Shown: one piece after another, positions 7,148 to 15,793 of the stretch | Position numbering within the stretch: position 1 is the stretch's first letter | How the letters are laid out: each line of letters opens with the position of its first letter | Source of the DNA: SIG480 sp045595605 | Lineage (GTDB): Bacteria > Bacillota > Clostridia > Oscillospirales > JAAYXM01 | Reading direction: 5' to 3' | NCBI GenBank assembly: GCA_045595605.1 | Contig: JAZOAS010000026.1 | Coordinates: 1 to 29,207 of the forward strand | DNA: 29,207 bases | Translations under genes and position numbers: made by a program | Notes under the pieces: generated by a model | Database searches by the model: none | The model's input: the letters and a program-made list of their open reading frames with translations, nothing else | Told to the model about the DNA's origin: nothing

Positions 7148-7170
7148 ATTAAACACCTCTTAATTCTTCC

Positions 7171-7186
7171 TGTATATTAATATACA
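7171..7186. promoter_or_regulatory. 16-bp perfect palindrome, candidate operator
   Basis: TGTATATTAATATACA is exactly self-complementary over 16 bp. It lies in the short gap between the ylbJ-like gene and the four-cysteine gene, 23 nt upstream of the latter's ATG. A dimeric regulator site is plausible. On the minus strand it also contains -10-like TATATT. Confidence 0.45.
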
Positions 7187-7192
7187 CTAAAA

Positions 7193-8251
7193 TTAAACTC
7201 TTTTCCACCCTTTTTTGAAAAAAAGACAAAATATGAGCAAAAAAATCGCAAGAGAAATTATATAAAAAGGATTTTCGCTTAAAGAGCTGTCAGCACTAAA
7301 GGTTGCAACTGTTGCGAAAACGCCGGTTTTTGTTATTAATAGTGAAAGAATCGCGCTTAATGTTCCTTGCAGCGTTTTTCCGAGAAAATATTGCGAAGGG
7401 TTAAGGTCTGTATCATTTAAGAGACTCAAGGTCTGAAAGTGAATACAAAAGCCGCCAAATCCGAGAAAAAATGAGATAGTGACAAAAGCGTATTCAAGGG
7501 CTAAGATATGCGAAATCTCATATGCGCCAGTTGTCATTTCGAGAAGCCCGCAAATGAAAGCGCGCAAGACGTTAGAAAGCGGCAAAAAATTCAAAAGAGC
7601 TGTGATTACCGAAAAGAAAATTATATATGCTGAAATGCTAAGCGAAGCGGTCATTGCGCCACAAACGGAATCTGTGAAAGCGAATGAAAATGAGCGAGGT
7701 ACAGCAGAGCCCAGGCGGTTTTCTTCAATAATTTTTAGCGGAGCAAAAAGCTTCATAATAAACCCAACAGCAAAAGCTGAAGCAAGATGAATTACAAGAA
7801 GCAGAAAGCCGATTTTCAGCGACGAGAATATGCCGATTCCTATGGTGCTCAGAATAAAAGCAGGTCCTGCGTTGTTGCAAAAAGCAAGAAGCCGCTCGGC
7901 TTCATCTTTTTTTATCTCACCGTCTTTATATAGAGAGATGCAGACAGAAGCTCCGATAGGATATCCGCTTATCGCACCAAGCAACAACGGCGAAAAAGAG
8001 CCTTCACTTAATGAAAAGACAGGTTGCATAATGCCTTTGAATAAGTTTTGAAGTGGTTTTGTAAGTTTTAAGCTTGAGATAAGTCTTGTGAGAACGAGAA
8101 AAGGGAAAAGGGAAGGAACAACTGATTTAGCGCACAATTCGATAGCGGAGACAACTGCTTTCTGTGAAACTGTCGGAAAGAACAGCAGGGCAAATATGAG
8201 AAGTAAAATAAACAAAGAGATGGTTTTTGAAGCTAAATTTTTTGTATGCAA
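7193..8251 (-). CDS. ylbJ: YlbJ-like sporulation integral membrane protein
   Basis: This 352-residue membrane protein has about eight hydrophobic segments. The first helix ends in LLLIFALLFFPTVS, and it carries the motif SVVPSLFPFLVLTRLI and the glycine-rich LGAISGYPIGASV, followed by ERLLAFCNNAGPAFI. These match the nucleoside-recognition/Gate domain of YlbJ, a mother-cell membrane protein needed for cortex formation in Bacillus subtilis spores (about 408 residues there). No ATG is well placed. TTG 8251, preceded by GGAAGGAG about 10 nt upstream on the minus strand, gives MHTKNLASKTISLF. The longer frame up to 8425 would overlap the divergent rlmB gene and is rejected. B. subtilis ylbJ sits beside rsmD (ylbH) and coaD (ylbI); here those two lie ~9 kb away. 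Confidence 0.75.
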   Translation of the reverse strand: MHTKNLASKTISLFILLLIFALLFFPTVSQKAVVSAIELCAKSVVPSLFPFLVLTRLISSLKLTKPLQNLFKGIMQPVFSLSEGSFSPLLLGAISGYPIGASVCISLYKDGEIKKDEAERLLAFCNNAGPAFILSTIGIGIFSSLKIGFLLLVIHLASAFAVGFIMKLFAPLKIIEENRLGSAVPRSFSFAFTDSVCGAMTASLSISAYIIFFSVITALLNFLPLSNVLRAFICGLLEMTTGAYEISHILALEYAFVTISFFLGFGGFCIHFQTLSLLNDTDLNPSQYFLGKTLQGTLSAILSLLITKTGVFATVATFSADSSLSENPFYIISLAIFLLIFCLFFKKGWKRV

Positions 8252-8303
8252 AAAGCTTCCGCTCCTTCCGATAAAAAAAGAATCATAATTTTTAAAATTT
8301 TCA

Positions 8304-8332
8304 TTTAAATTCGAGTGATTTCGTGTTATAAT
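8304..8332 (+). promoter_or_regulatory. Extended -10 promoter of the rlmB run
   Basis: TGTTATAAT (8324-8332) is an extended -10 with TG one base before TATAAT. A weak -35 TTTAAA lies at 8304-8309 with a 17-nt spacer. Confidence 0.7.
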
Positions 8333-8375
8333 AAATAATGTATAGTTTTGTTTAAATACAGCAGAGGAGAAGGCT

Positions 8376-9143
8376 ATGAACGAAAAAGCTAAGAGAAATG
8401 AATTCCCTGAAAGCGAAAAGTACATAATCGAGGGAAGAAACTCTGTTTTTGAGGCTTTGAGGAGCGGCAGGGTAATTGATAAGGTTATCTATGCTGACGG
8501 CGACAAGAACATTTCGCATATTCTTGCCGCGGCAAAGACTGCAGGCGTTGTCGTTTCAAAGTGCGACAGAAGAAAGCTCGACTCTTTGAGCCGTAGCGGA
8601 GCACATCAGGGCGTTATCGCCTTCGCTGCAGCTCATGAATACAGCACCGTTGAAGATATATTAAAAAAAGCAGAAGAGAGCGGAAGAGCCCCGCTTATTG
8701 TTGTTTGTGATGAGATTTCAGACCCGCATAATCTCGGTGCAATCATCCGAAGTGCCGAAGCTGCGGGCGCACATGGCGTAATTATCCCGAAAAGAAGAAA
8801 CGCAGGTCTTACCGCTGTCGTCTCAAAGGTTTCATCCGGTGCTATTGAGCATATCCCCATTGCGCGCGTTTCGAATATTCCTTCAACGCTCAACGAGCTT
8901 AAAAAGAAAGGTCTTTGGGTGTATGGCACAGGTCTTTCTCCGAAAGCCTCTTCACTTTATGAAACTGACCTGAAAGGCGCGTCGGTTATTGTTATTGGTT
9001 CTGAGGGTGACGGAATGGGGCGCCTTGTGAGTGAGTGTTGCGATGTCATCATAAAAATCCCGATGATTGGAAAAACACAATCGCTCAACGCTTCTGCCGC
9101 TGCCGCAGTGGTTCTCTTTGAGGCACTGCGACAGAGAAGTTAG
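8376..9143 (+). CDS. rlmB: 23S rRNA 2'-O-methyltransferase, RlmB/TrmH family
   Basis: The 255-residue protein has an N-terminal substrate-binding domain starting IIEGRNSVFEALRSGRVIDK (about 17-90) and a C-terminal SPOUT domain with all three SpoU motifs: DPHNLGAIIRSAEAAG, VIGSEGDGM and SLNASAAAAVVLFE. RlmB methylates the 2'-O of G2251 in 23S rRNA with S-adenosylmethionine, near the peptidyl-transferase P loop. The exact target in this organism is inferred from family. ATG 8376 follows AGAGGAGAAGG with good spacing. It is the first gene of a plus-strand run and is followed after 25 nt by the P-type-ATPase-like gene. Confidence 0.92.
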   Translation: MNEKAKRNEFPESEKYIIEGRNSVFEALRSGRVIDKVIYADGDKNISHILAAAKTAGVVVSKCDRRKLDSLSRSGAHQGVIAFAAAHEYSTVEDILKKAEESGRAPLIVVCDEISDPHNLGAIIRSAEAAGAHGVIIPKRRNAGLTAVVSKVSSGAIEHIPIARVSNIPSTLNELKKKGLWVYGTGLSPKASSLYETDLKGASVIVIGSEGDGMGRLVSECCDVIIKIPMIGKTQSLNASAAAAVVLFEALRQRS

Positions 9144-9168
9144 AATTTTTAGAAAGGAGCATCTTGTT

Positions 9169-11274
9169 ATGGAAAAAGAAAAGAAGATTTTTGAAACGAT
9201 TTCAGATATGTCCGTTCAGGATGTTCTGGATGAAATCAAAGCTGATTCTTATCAATTTGACGATGACGACCTTACACTCGAGGATGTCCTTGCTGAATTT
9301 TCAGATTCCCCCGAAAAGAAGAGAGAAGCACCTGAGATTGTAAAAGAAGATATCCCGGAAAAAACTGAGGTGTTTGACGAAAAAGAAGAGAATATAGAAG
9401 ATACTATCTCTGATATTGAAGATACAAAGGAGAATGTCAAGCTCGTTGATACAATTGTCCGCCCGTGGGAAAACGGTGTTTACGGTGATATGAAGCTTGA
9501 AGAAGAATCTGCATCCGAGAAGGTCAAGAAAGAGAAGAAAAAGAAGAGAAACGCAAGCCTTTCGGAAACCTTTGATACTTTTACAAGAAGCGAGCTTTTT
9601 GAAGAGAAGATACATTCAGAGCCGCTTGAAACGCGCTCCGTTGATGAAATTATAAAAGAAAACCGAAAGATATCAAAGCTCCTTGGCCTTCGCGTTACGG
9701 CGCTTTTGATTCTCTCTGTTCTTTCTTGCTATCTCGCGTTTGCACTTCCGCTTAAATGGTATATTCCTGAGTTTATTTCATACATCACGCATCCGTTCAG
9801 ATATCTGTTTCTTACGGCGTTTTTCCAGATTCTTGCGATGCTTCTGTCAGTTGATGTTATTTCAAAAGGCGTTTCACGCTTAATAAGCCTTCGTCCGAAT
9901 GTTGATTCTGCTATTGCGTTTTCATCGTTGACAACACTTATCCATGTAATAACCGTAATGGCAGCACCCGGGTGGAAGGGCTGGCTTCCGTATAGCTGTA
10001 TTTCAGTTCTTACGCTGTTCTTTGCGATATACAGCAAATGGATTAACATAAGGGCAATTTGCCGTGCTTGTAAGACTGTGAAGTCTGCAAAGCTTCCGAG
10101 TGTTGTCCATGTAACAAACCGCTATGACGAAGTCAATATAATAAAGCAGGAAAGTGATAATACGGCGTCATTTATCTCTCATATGAACGATAAAGATGCA
10201 TCCCGCACATTCTGGACATTTTTATCGCCAATTATAATTATAGCTTCGATTGTTTTTGCTGGAATTGCTTCAATAGGAACAGGCGCACCTGAGCACTTCT
10301 TCTGGGCGCTTGCCGCAATTTCATCAGTTTCAACTCCCTTCTTCACAACACTTTGCTTTGTTCATCCGTTTTCTGCTACTGAGAAGAGACTTTCTTTGGT
10401 TGGTGCTGCAATTTCCGGTTGGTTTTCCGCGACAAACCTCTCTAAAAAAGCAAACTTTATCGTCTGTGACGAAGATGTTTTTCCGAAGGGAACTATTACG
10501 CTTCACGGTCTTAAAGTTCTCGGCACATTTTCACTTGAGCAGACCGTCTGCTATGCCGCAAGCATCATTGCCGAAACAAAAAGCGGGCTTTCGGGTGTTT
10601 TTGGTGATTTGCTCAAGAGCAGATACGAGGAAGTTATTGAGGTGACAAACCTTAAATATCACGAATCAGGCGGAATAGAGGCTCAGATAGGAAATGATAA
10701 TGTTCTCGTAGGCAGCGCCGGGTTTATGCTTCGTATGGGCATTTCTCTGCCAGCTGCAGCAAAGACTAAGAATGCAGTTTTTGTTGCGATTAACAAAGAG
10801 CCTGCCGGTGTGTTCAATGTAAATTACAAGGCGAATATTGAGGTTGAAAGAGCTCTTCATATTATGGTCAAGAAAAAGGTACCGGTTGTTCTTGCGGTGA
10901 GAGATTTTAACCTTCTTCCGATGATGATTGAAGAGGTTTTCGGATTAAAGGACGGTTCACTTGATTATCCGGAAATAGAGGACAGAATAGACTTGTCATC
11001 TGATGAGCAGTTCATAGACAGCGATGCCTGCGCGGTAATAACAAGAAGCGGTGTTTATCCGTTTGCCGAATCTGTTATTGCAGCTAAAAAACTGCGGAAG
11101 GCCACAGTAAGAAATATCTGCCTCACATGTATCGGGGCAGTGGTCGGAATGCTTCTTATGTTCTATCTTACCTTTATGCAGAGACCTATACTTATAACAC
11201 CGCACACGGTTTTCATGTATATGATGATGTGGATGATTCCGACATATTTACTGTCGGCTCGTGTAAAGAAATAA
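9169..11274 (+). CDS. P-type ATPase (P1B-like) homologue without catalytic motifs
   Basis: The protein has 701 residues. Residues 1-165 are charged, acidic then lysine-rich, and probably disordered. Eight hydrophobic segments follow, at about 173-193, 208-230, 246-266, 272-292, 349-370, 376-396, 649-669 and 677-695, in the 4+2+2 arrangement of P1B metal ATPases. LRPNVDSAIAF (241-251) matches the RxPNMDxLVA stretch before helix M1. STP (388-390) sits where CPC would be. NFIVCDEDVFPKGTITLHG (429-447) replaces the DKTGTLT phosphorylation loop, and GGIEAQIGNDNVLVGSAGFM (501-520) matches the N-domain end. The actuator segment between helices 4 and 5 is only ~57 residues with no TGE, and GDGxND is absent. 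ATG 9169 follows AAAGGAG. This looks like a non-pumping relative; its function is unknown. Confidence 0.65.
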   Translation: MEKEKKIFETISDMSVQDVLDEIKADSYQFDDDDLTLEDVLAEFSDSPEKKREAPEIVKEDIPEKTEVFDEKEENIEDTISDIEDTKENVKLVDTIVRPWENGVYGDMKLEEESASEKVKKEKKKKRNASLSETFDTFTRSELFEEKIHSEPLETRSVDEIIKENRKISKLLGLRVTALLILSVLSCYLAFALPLKWYIPEFISYITHPFRYLFLTAFFQILAMLLSVDVISKGVSRLISLRPNVDSAIAFSSLTTLIHVITVMAAPGWKGWLPYSCISVLTLFFAIYSKWINIRAICRACKTVKSAKLPSVVHVTNRYDEVNIIKQESDNTASFISHMNDKDASRTFWTFLSPIIIIASIVFAGIASIGTGAPEHFFWALAAISSVSTPFFTTLCFVHPFSATEKRLSLVGAAISGWFSATNLSKKANFIVCDEDVFPKGTITLHGLKVLGTFSLEQTVCYAASIIAETKSGLSGVFGDLLKSRYEEVIEVTNLKYHESGGIEAQIGNDNVLVGSAGFMLRMGISLPAAAKTKNAVFVAINKEPAGVFNVNYKANIEVERALHIMVKKKVPVVLAVRDFNLLPMMIEEVFGLKDGSLDYPEIEDRIDLSSDEQFIDSDACAVITRSGVYPFAESVIAAKKLRKATVRNICLTCIGAVVGMLLMFYLTFMQRPILITPHTVFMYMMMWMIPTYLLSARVKK

Positions 11275-11298
11275 AACTTTACAGAAAAGGAGAAAATA

Positions 11299-12189
11299 AT
11301 GGAACTTAAAAAATCAGGAATGGTTGCGATTATTGGACGCCCGAATGTCGGTAAATCAACTCTTGTCAATGCTTTTGCAGGTGAGAAGATAGCCATAGTT
11401 TCTGATAAGCCGCAGACTACCAGAAACAGAATATGCGGAATAATTAATCGTGGCAATACCCAGTATGTATTTCTTGACACTCCCGGTATGCATAAGCCTC
11501 AAAGTCATCTTGGTGAGTATATGGTGAAGGTCGCAGGGGACTCTATTTCGGATGTCGATGCGGTTCTTATGCTCGTTGCACCTGTTGCAAATATCGGTGA
11601 AATTGAGAAAGAAATTATAGCTCGTATATCGCAGAACAAAGTTCCTGCAATTCTTCTGATAAATAAGATTGATACGGTTGAGAAGACTGAAATCTTCCCG
11701 GTTATCGAAGCTTACAGCAAAGCATATGGCTTCGAAGCAATTATCCCGATTTCAGCGGCAAACCGCGACGGGCTTGATAATATTTATGACGAACTTGATA
11801 AATTTATCCCTGAAGGTCCGGCTTTGTTTCCTGAGGATATGGTTTCTGACCAGCCTGAGAAGCAGATGGTCTCGGAAATCATCCGCGAAAAGCTTCTTCG
11901 ACTTTTGAATCACGAAATTCCTCATGGCACAGCGGTTGAAATTACCCGTTTTACAGAACGCGACAACGGAATCATCGATGTTGTTGCGACAATATACTGT
12001 GAAAAAGAAACCCATAAGGGAATTATAATCGGAAAGCGCGGAGCAATGCTTAAAAAGGTGGGCGAGAGCGCGCGTCGTGATATTGAACGCTTTATGGGAA
12101 CAAAGGTTTACCTCGAAACCTGGGTAAAGGTAAAGGAAAACTGGCGTGACAACGATATTCTCATCAAAAACTTTGGTTACGAGTTGTAG
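11299..12189 (+). CDS. era: GTPase Era
   Basis: The 296-residue protein has a complete Era layout: G1 GRPNVGKST (13-21), G2 around TTRNRI, G3 DTPG, G4 NKID, G5 SAA, then a C-terminal KH RNA-binding domain with HKGIIIGKRGAMLKKVGESA. Era binds the 3' end of 16S rRNA and takes part in 30S subunit assembly and cell-cycle coupling, acting in the cytoplasm near the membrane. Length is normal. ATG 11299 is preceded by AAAGGAG. Neighbours are typical on the downstream side (recO follows, as in many Firmicutes), while the P-type-ATPase-like gene upstream is unusual. Confidence 0.97.
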   Translation: MELKKSGMVAIIGRPNVGKSTLVNAFAGEKIAIVSDKPQTTRNRICGIINRGNTQYVFLDTPGMHKPQSHLGEYMVKVAGDSISDVDAVLMLVAPVANIGEIEKEIIARISQNKVPAILLINKIDTVEKTEIFPVIEAYSKAYGFEAIIPISAANRDGLDNIYDELDKFIPEGPALFPEDMVSDQPEKQMVSEIIREKLLRLLNHEIPHGTAVEITRFTERDNGIIDVVATIYCEKETHKGIIIGKRGAMLKKVGESARRDIERFMGTKVYLETWVKVKENWRDNDILIKNFGYEL

Positions 12190-12224
12190 TGTAAAGTAAT
12201 TTAGCTTTATTGGCGGTGTTATCC

Positions 12225-12956
12225 TTGCAGATTGTAGATAAAGGGCTTATATTACGCGAAACGCCTTACAAAGAGGCAGATGTGATGCTTACGGTTCTTA
12301 CCGAGTGTCAGGGGAAGCTCTCTGTAATGGCGAGAGGCGCAAAGAGAAAGGGAAGCAAGCTTTCCTCGGCGATACAGCTTTTCTCTTATTCTGAATTTAC
12401 CCTGTACGAGAGTGCGGGAAGATATACTCTCAATGAGGCTGAGTCGCTTGAAATGTTTTATGGCATACGCGGAGATATCGTAAAGCTTGCGCTTGCGTCG
12501 TACTTTGCCGAGGTTCTTGAACAGGCGGCAGACGAAGACGCGATAAATCCTGAGCTTTTGCGACTTGGGCTGAACTCGCTTTATGCCTTATCTAAAACTT
12601 CGATCGAGAAGGAAAAGATAAAAGCTGCATTTGAGCTTAAGATTGCTCATTTTGCGGGATATACGCCAAATCTTTCGTCCTGCGTTTGTTGCAATTCAGG
12701 TGAAGAAATTGCATATTTTGATATAATGAACGGTGGTGTTCTGTGTCAGAAGTGCGCGCAAGGCGGTAGATACCCAATCGACGGAAGTGTTCTCGATGCT
12801 ATGCGCTTTATAATCAATGAAGATGTGAAGAGAATTTTTGCTTTTTCTATCAATGACGCTTCAATGAGAAAACTCGGAAAGCTTACAAATGAATTCTTGA
12901 GGGTTCATTTTGACAGAAACTTTAAGACTGATACATTTTATAAAGGTTTGATTTAA
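12225..12956 (+). CDS. recO: DNA repair protein RecO
   Basis: The 243-residue protein has an N-terminal OB-fold (IVDKGLILRETPYKEADVML) and a C-terminal helical domain with a zinc site made by CVCC and CQKC (around residues 150-180). RecO anneals single strands and, with RecR, loads RecA onto SSB-coated DNA in the RecFOR pathway. Three starts are possible: TTG 12210, GTG 12216 and TTG 12225. GGCGGTG at 12212-12218 is spaced only for TTG 12225, which also gives the family-typical beginning MQIVDKGLIL. It follows era after 35 nt and ends 3 nt before mutS2, so the three are probably one transcript. Confidence 0.92.
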   Translation: MQIVDKGLILRETPYKEADVMLTVLTECQGKLSVMARGAKRKGSKLSSAIQLFSYSEFTLYESAGRYTLNEAESLEMFYGIRGDIVKLALASYFAEVLEQAADEDAINPELLRLGLNSLYALSKTSIEKEKIKAAFELKIAHFAGYTPNLSSCVCCNSGEEIAYFDIMNGGVLCQKCAQGGRYPIDGSVLDAMRFIINEDVKRIFAFSINDASMRKLGKLTNEFLRVHFDRNFKTDTFYKGLI

Positions 12957-12959
12957 GTT

Positions 12960-15347
12960 ATGGACAGCTTATATAAAAAATCGTTAAAAACCCTTGAGCT
13001 TGATGCTGTGCTTGCGATTCTTTCTGAACACGCGGTCAGTGACGGAGCAAAAAAGCTTGCTCTATCACTTTCGCCAAGTCACGACATCGGTGAAGTGCGT
13101 GAAGCACTCGAAAAGACAGGCGCTGCAAGAAAGCTTATAGGTTATAAGGGAACTCCGTCTTTTTCGGGTGTCCGTGATGTCTCTGCATCGCTTAAGAGGG
13201 CAGAGATTGGCGGAAGTCTCAATCCCTCAGAGCTTCTTCATATTGCCGACCTTTTGCGGACCGCGAGAGGAGCACAAACTTATCTCGAAGATGACAGAAG
13301 AAAAGAAAAAACCGCTCTTGACGGGCTTTTTGCAGCTCTTTTTACAGATAAGGCTTTTGAAGATAAAATTCGAAATGCAATTTTAAGCCCTGAGGAGATT
13401 GCCGACGGCGCGTCGAGCGAGCTTCTTTCAATTCGTCGCAAGATGAGACGAAGCGGTGAAAAAATCCGCGAGGTTCTCGCTCATATCATATCGTCACCGT
13501 CGCAGTCAAAATTCTTGCAGGAAACGATAATTACCCAGCGCTCAGGGAGATATGTAGTTCCTGTTAAAAGTGAATACAGAGGCGAAATTAAAGGTCTTGT
13601 TCATGATATATCATCAACAGGTGCGACGGTCTTTGTGGAGCCGTTGCAGGTTGTAGAGCTCAATAACCTTATGCGCGAGCTTGAGGCAGAGGAGAAGAAG
13701 GAAATTGAGCGCATTCTTGCTGCGCTTTCTGCCGAAGCTTCCGAAATTTCTGACGGTCTTTTGCGCGATTTTGAGATGCTTACACAGCTCGACCTCATTT
13801 TCGCGATGGGCAATATGTCATATACGCTAAACGCCGAGAAGCCTGAGGTCAATGACAAGGGGATTGTAAATCTTATAAATGCGCGACATCCGCTTCTCAA
13901 TAAAGATACGACAGTTCCGGTTTCAATCCGTCTCGGCAGAGACTTTGACACACTTGTTATAACCGGTCCGAATACCGGCGGTAAGACCGTTTCTTTGAAA
14001 ACCGTCGGCCTTCTTACGCTCATGGCGGAATGCGGAATGTATATTCCGTGTGACTACGGCAGTGAGATTTCCGTTTTCCATAAAATATACGCGGATATCG
14101 GTGACGAGCAGAGTATTGAACAGTCGCTCTCTACCTTCTCATCACATATGAAGAATATCGTCGAGATAATCGACGGTGCGGATGATAAATCTCTTGTTCT
14201 CGTCGATGAGCTTGGCGCGGGAACTGACCCTGTCGAGGGTGCAGCGCTTGCGGTTTCTATAATTGAATATATAAAAGCGCTCGGCTCAAAAACTATTGCA
14301 ACAACTCACTATGCAGAGCTTAAAAGCTTTGCGCTCATTACAGAAAGAGTCGAGAACGCAAGCTGTGAATTTGATGTAAAGACACTAAAGCCGACATACC
14401 GACTTCTTATCGGTATCCCGGGAAAGAGCAACGCGTTTGCGATTTCAAAGCGACTCGGTCTTCCGAATCATATTATCGAAAATGCCGGTGCATTGGTTGA
14501 GCGCGAAGACAAGCGCTTTGATGAAATTTTATCAAGGCTTGAAGAGAAGCAAAAAGCGCTTGATACAGAGCTTACTCGCGCAAATGATATGCGCGCGGAT
14601 ATCGAAAACAGAAAGAAAAAGACCGAACAGTTTGAGCGCGACCTTGAAGCGCGTAAGGTTAATGTAATTGAAAAAGCGCGCGAAGATGCTGAGAAGATAC
14701 TCAAGGATGCACGCGAAGCAGCAGAAAAGGCGCTTGATGAGATAAAAGAAATACGAAAGCTTGAAAGAAAGAAAGCTGACAGAAACAGAATCAACGATGC
14801 TCAGAGTGAGCTCAAACGCGGGCTTAATGAAGCAGAAAAGGGAATTATCAAAGCAAAGCCGCGCCCAACGCCGAAACCGCTTCCGAGAAAGCTTCGCCCG
14901 GGAGACACCGTTGAGCTCTGCGAGCTCGGGCTTCAGGGAACTGTTATCGAAGTTTCTGAAAAAACGGGCGCTTTGACCGTGCAGGCGGGTATTATGAAGG
15001 TGACCGCTAAGCCTGATGAGGTTTCTCTTATAGAAGAAAGTGGCGAGAAAACGGTAAAAGAGTTTATTGCAAAGAAAAAAGCAGAGCTTCGAAATATATC
15101 CGTAAAGCCTGAGGTTGACCTTCGCGGAATGACGGCTGACGAGGCAGAATATTCGCTTGGAATGTATCTCGACAATGCGTTTCTCGCAAAGCTACCGAGT
15201 GTTACAATCATTCACGGAAAGGGAACCGGTGTTCTCAGAAAGTCTGTTCACTCATATCTCCGTTCTCATCCACATATCAAATCCTTCCGACTTGGTGTGT
15301 TTGGTGAGGGTGAAGACGGTGTTACGATTGCCGAACTCAGAATATAA
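12960..15347 (+). CDS. mutS2: Endonuclease/ribosome-rescue ATPase MutS2
   Basis: The 795-residue protein has a MutS core with lever/clamp, then an ABC-type ATPase with Walker A GPNTGGKT (336-343), Walker B LVLVDELGAGTD (Asp about 416), a long charged coiled coil (~510-620), an SH3-like KOW-type segment around LRPGDTVELCELGLQG, and a C-terminal Smr domain (VDLRGMTADEAE, then IIHGKGTGVLR) for nucleolytic activity. MutS2 proteins suppress homologous recombination or, in B. subtilis, act on collided ribosomes. It lacks the mismatch-recognition domain of MutS1. ATG 12960 lies 3 nt after recO; the nearest ribosome binding site, AAAGG at 12942-12946, is somewhat distant. Length is normal. Confidence 0.95.
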   Translation: MDSLYKKSLKTLELDAVLAILSEHAVSDGAKKLALSLSPSHDIGEVREALEKTGAARKLIGYKGTPSFSGVRDVSASLKRAEIGGSLNPSELLHIADLLRTARGAQTYLEDDRRKEKTALDGLFAALFTDKAFEDKIRNAILSPEEIADGASSELLSIRRKMRRSGEKIREVLAHIISSPSQSKFLQETIITQRSGRYVVPVKSEYRGEIKGLVHDISSTGATVFVEPLQVVELNNLMRELEAEEKKEIERILAALSAEASEISDGLLRDFEMLTQLDLIFAMGNMSYTLNAEKPEVNDKGIVNLINARHPLLNKDTTVPVSIRLGRDFDTLVITGPNTGGKTVSLKTVGLLTLMAECGMYIPCDYGSEISVFHKIYADIGDEQSIEQSLSTFSSHMKNIVEIIDGADDKSLVLVDELGAGTDPVEGAALAVSIIEYIKALGSKTIATTHYAELKSFALITERVENASCEFDVKTLKPTYRLLIGIPGKSNAFAISKRLGLPNHIIENAGALVEREDKRFDEILSRLEEKQKALDTELTRANDMRADIENRKKKTEQFERDLEARKVNVIEKAREDAEKILKDAREAAEKALDEIKEIRKLERKKADRNRINDAQSELKRGLNEAEKGIIKAKPRPTPKPLPRKLRPGDTVELCELGLQGTVIEVSEKTGALTVQAGIMKVTAKPDEVSLIEESGEKTVKEFIAKKKAELRNISVKPEVDLRGMTADEAEYSLGMYLDNAFLAKLPSVTIIHGKGTGVLRKSVHSYLRSHPHIKSFRLGVFGEGEDGVTIAELRI

Positions 15348-15390
15348 TATTACAGGTTGATATTTTCTCTAATGAACGGATAAAAAAATA

Positions 15391-15420
15391 TTGACTTATG
15401 TATGCTGAATTTGATATTAT
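15391..15420 (+). promoter_or_regulatory. Promoter of the crh-like gene
   Basis: TTGACT (15391-15396), 18-nt spacer, TATTAT (15415-15420). It lies in the 113-nt gap after mutS2 and starts a new transcription unit. Confidence 0.65.
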
Positions 15421-15460
15421 ATAATTATGCAGATTAATTATTGTGAGGAGATTGCTCTAA

Positions 15461-15730
15461 ATGTGTTCTAAAGAAGTTGTTATCAATAATCAGATAGGCC
15501 TTCGCGCACGCCCGGCAACCTTTTTTATACAGAAGGCTAATGAGTTTAAATGCAGTATCCAGGTTGAAAGAGACGAGCGCTGTGTTAACGCTAAAAGCCT
15601 TCTCGGTGTTCTTTCGCTCGGTATTGTAAAGGGAACGAAGGTCACAATCATCGCCGACGGTGTTGACGAAGACGAAGCTCTCGTAGCTTTGACAGAACTT
15701 GTTGGAAGTAATTTTTCCGATAAAATGTAA
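15461..15730 (+). CDS. Crh-like HPr-family protein with Arg at position 15
   Basis: This 89-residue HPr-fold protein reads GLRARPATFF at 13-22, so the His15 that accepts phosphate from enzyme I is Arg. Ser46 is kept in NAKSLLGVLSLGI (43-55), the site phosphorylated by HPr kinase. The pattern matches B. subtilis Crh, where residue 15 is Gln and which acts with CcpA in carbon catabolite control rather than in sugar transport. It is probably regulatory, not a phosphotransferase carrier; this is inferred from the residue change. ATG 15461 follows GAGGAG (15443-15448). It has its own promoter and lies ahead of uvrC. A second, more divergent HPr-like gene lies at 27852. Confidence 0.88.
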   Translation: MCSKEVVINNQIGLRARPATFFIQKANEFKCSIQVERDERCVNAKSLLGVLSLGIVKGTKVTIIADGVDEDEALVALTELVGSNFSDKM

Positions 15731-15747
15731 ATTTAATCAAGACTTTT

Positions 15748-15770
15748 ATAGACGGCCACGAGCCGTCTAT
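15748..15770 (+). terminator. Hairpin between the crh-like gene and uvrC
   Basis: ATAGACGGC (15748-15756) pairs perfectly with GCCGTCTAT (15762-15770) around CACGA. Only a broken T tract follows, so it is either a leaky terminator or an mRNA-processing or 3'-stability stem between the two genes. Confidence 0.5.
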
Positions 15771-15793
15771 ATTGTTATAGGCAGGTGAGAAAC

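Noticed and set aside
8252..8425. N-terminal extension of the ylbJ-like gene up to 8425
   Set aside because: It would run antisense through the rlmB promoter and start; the added residues do not resemble YlbJ, and a ribosome binding site exists for TTG 8251.
9067..9168. Longer start of the P-type-ATPase-like protein inside rlmB
   Set aside because: The extra 34 residues are rlmB read in another frame; AAAGGAG precedes ATG 9169.
9169..11274. Assignment as a functional heavy-metal ATPase
   Set aside because: The phosphorylation, actuator, hinge and CPC motifs are all missing, so pumping cannot be supported.
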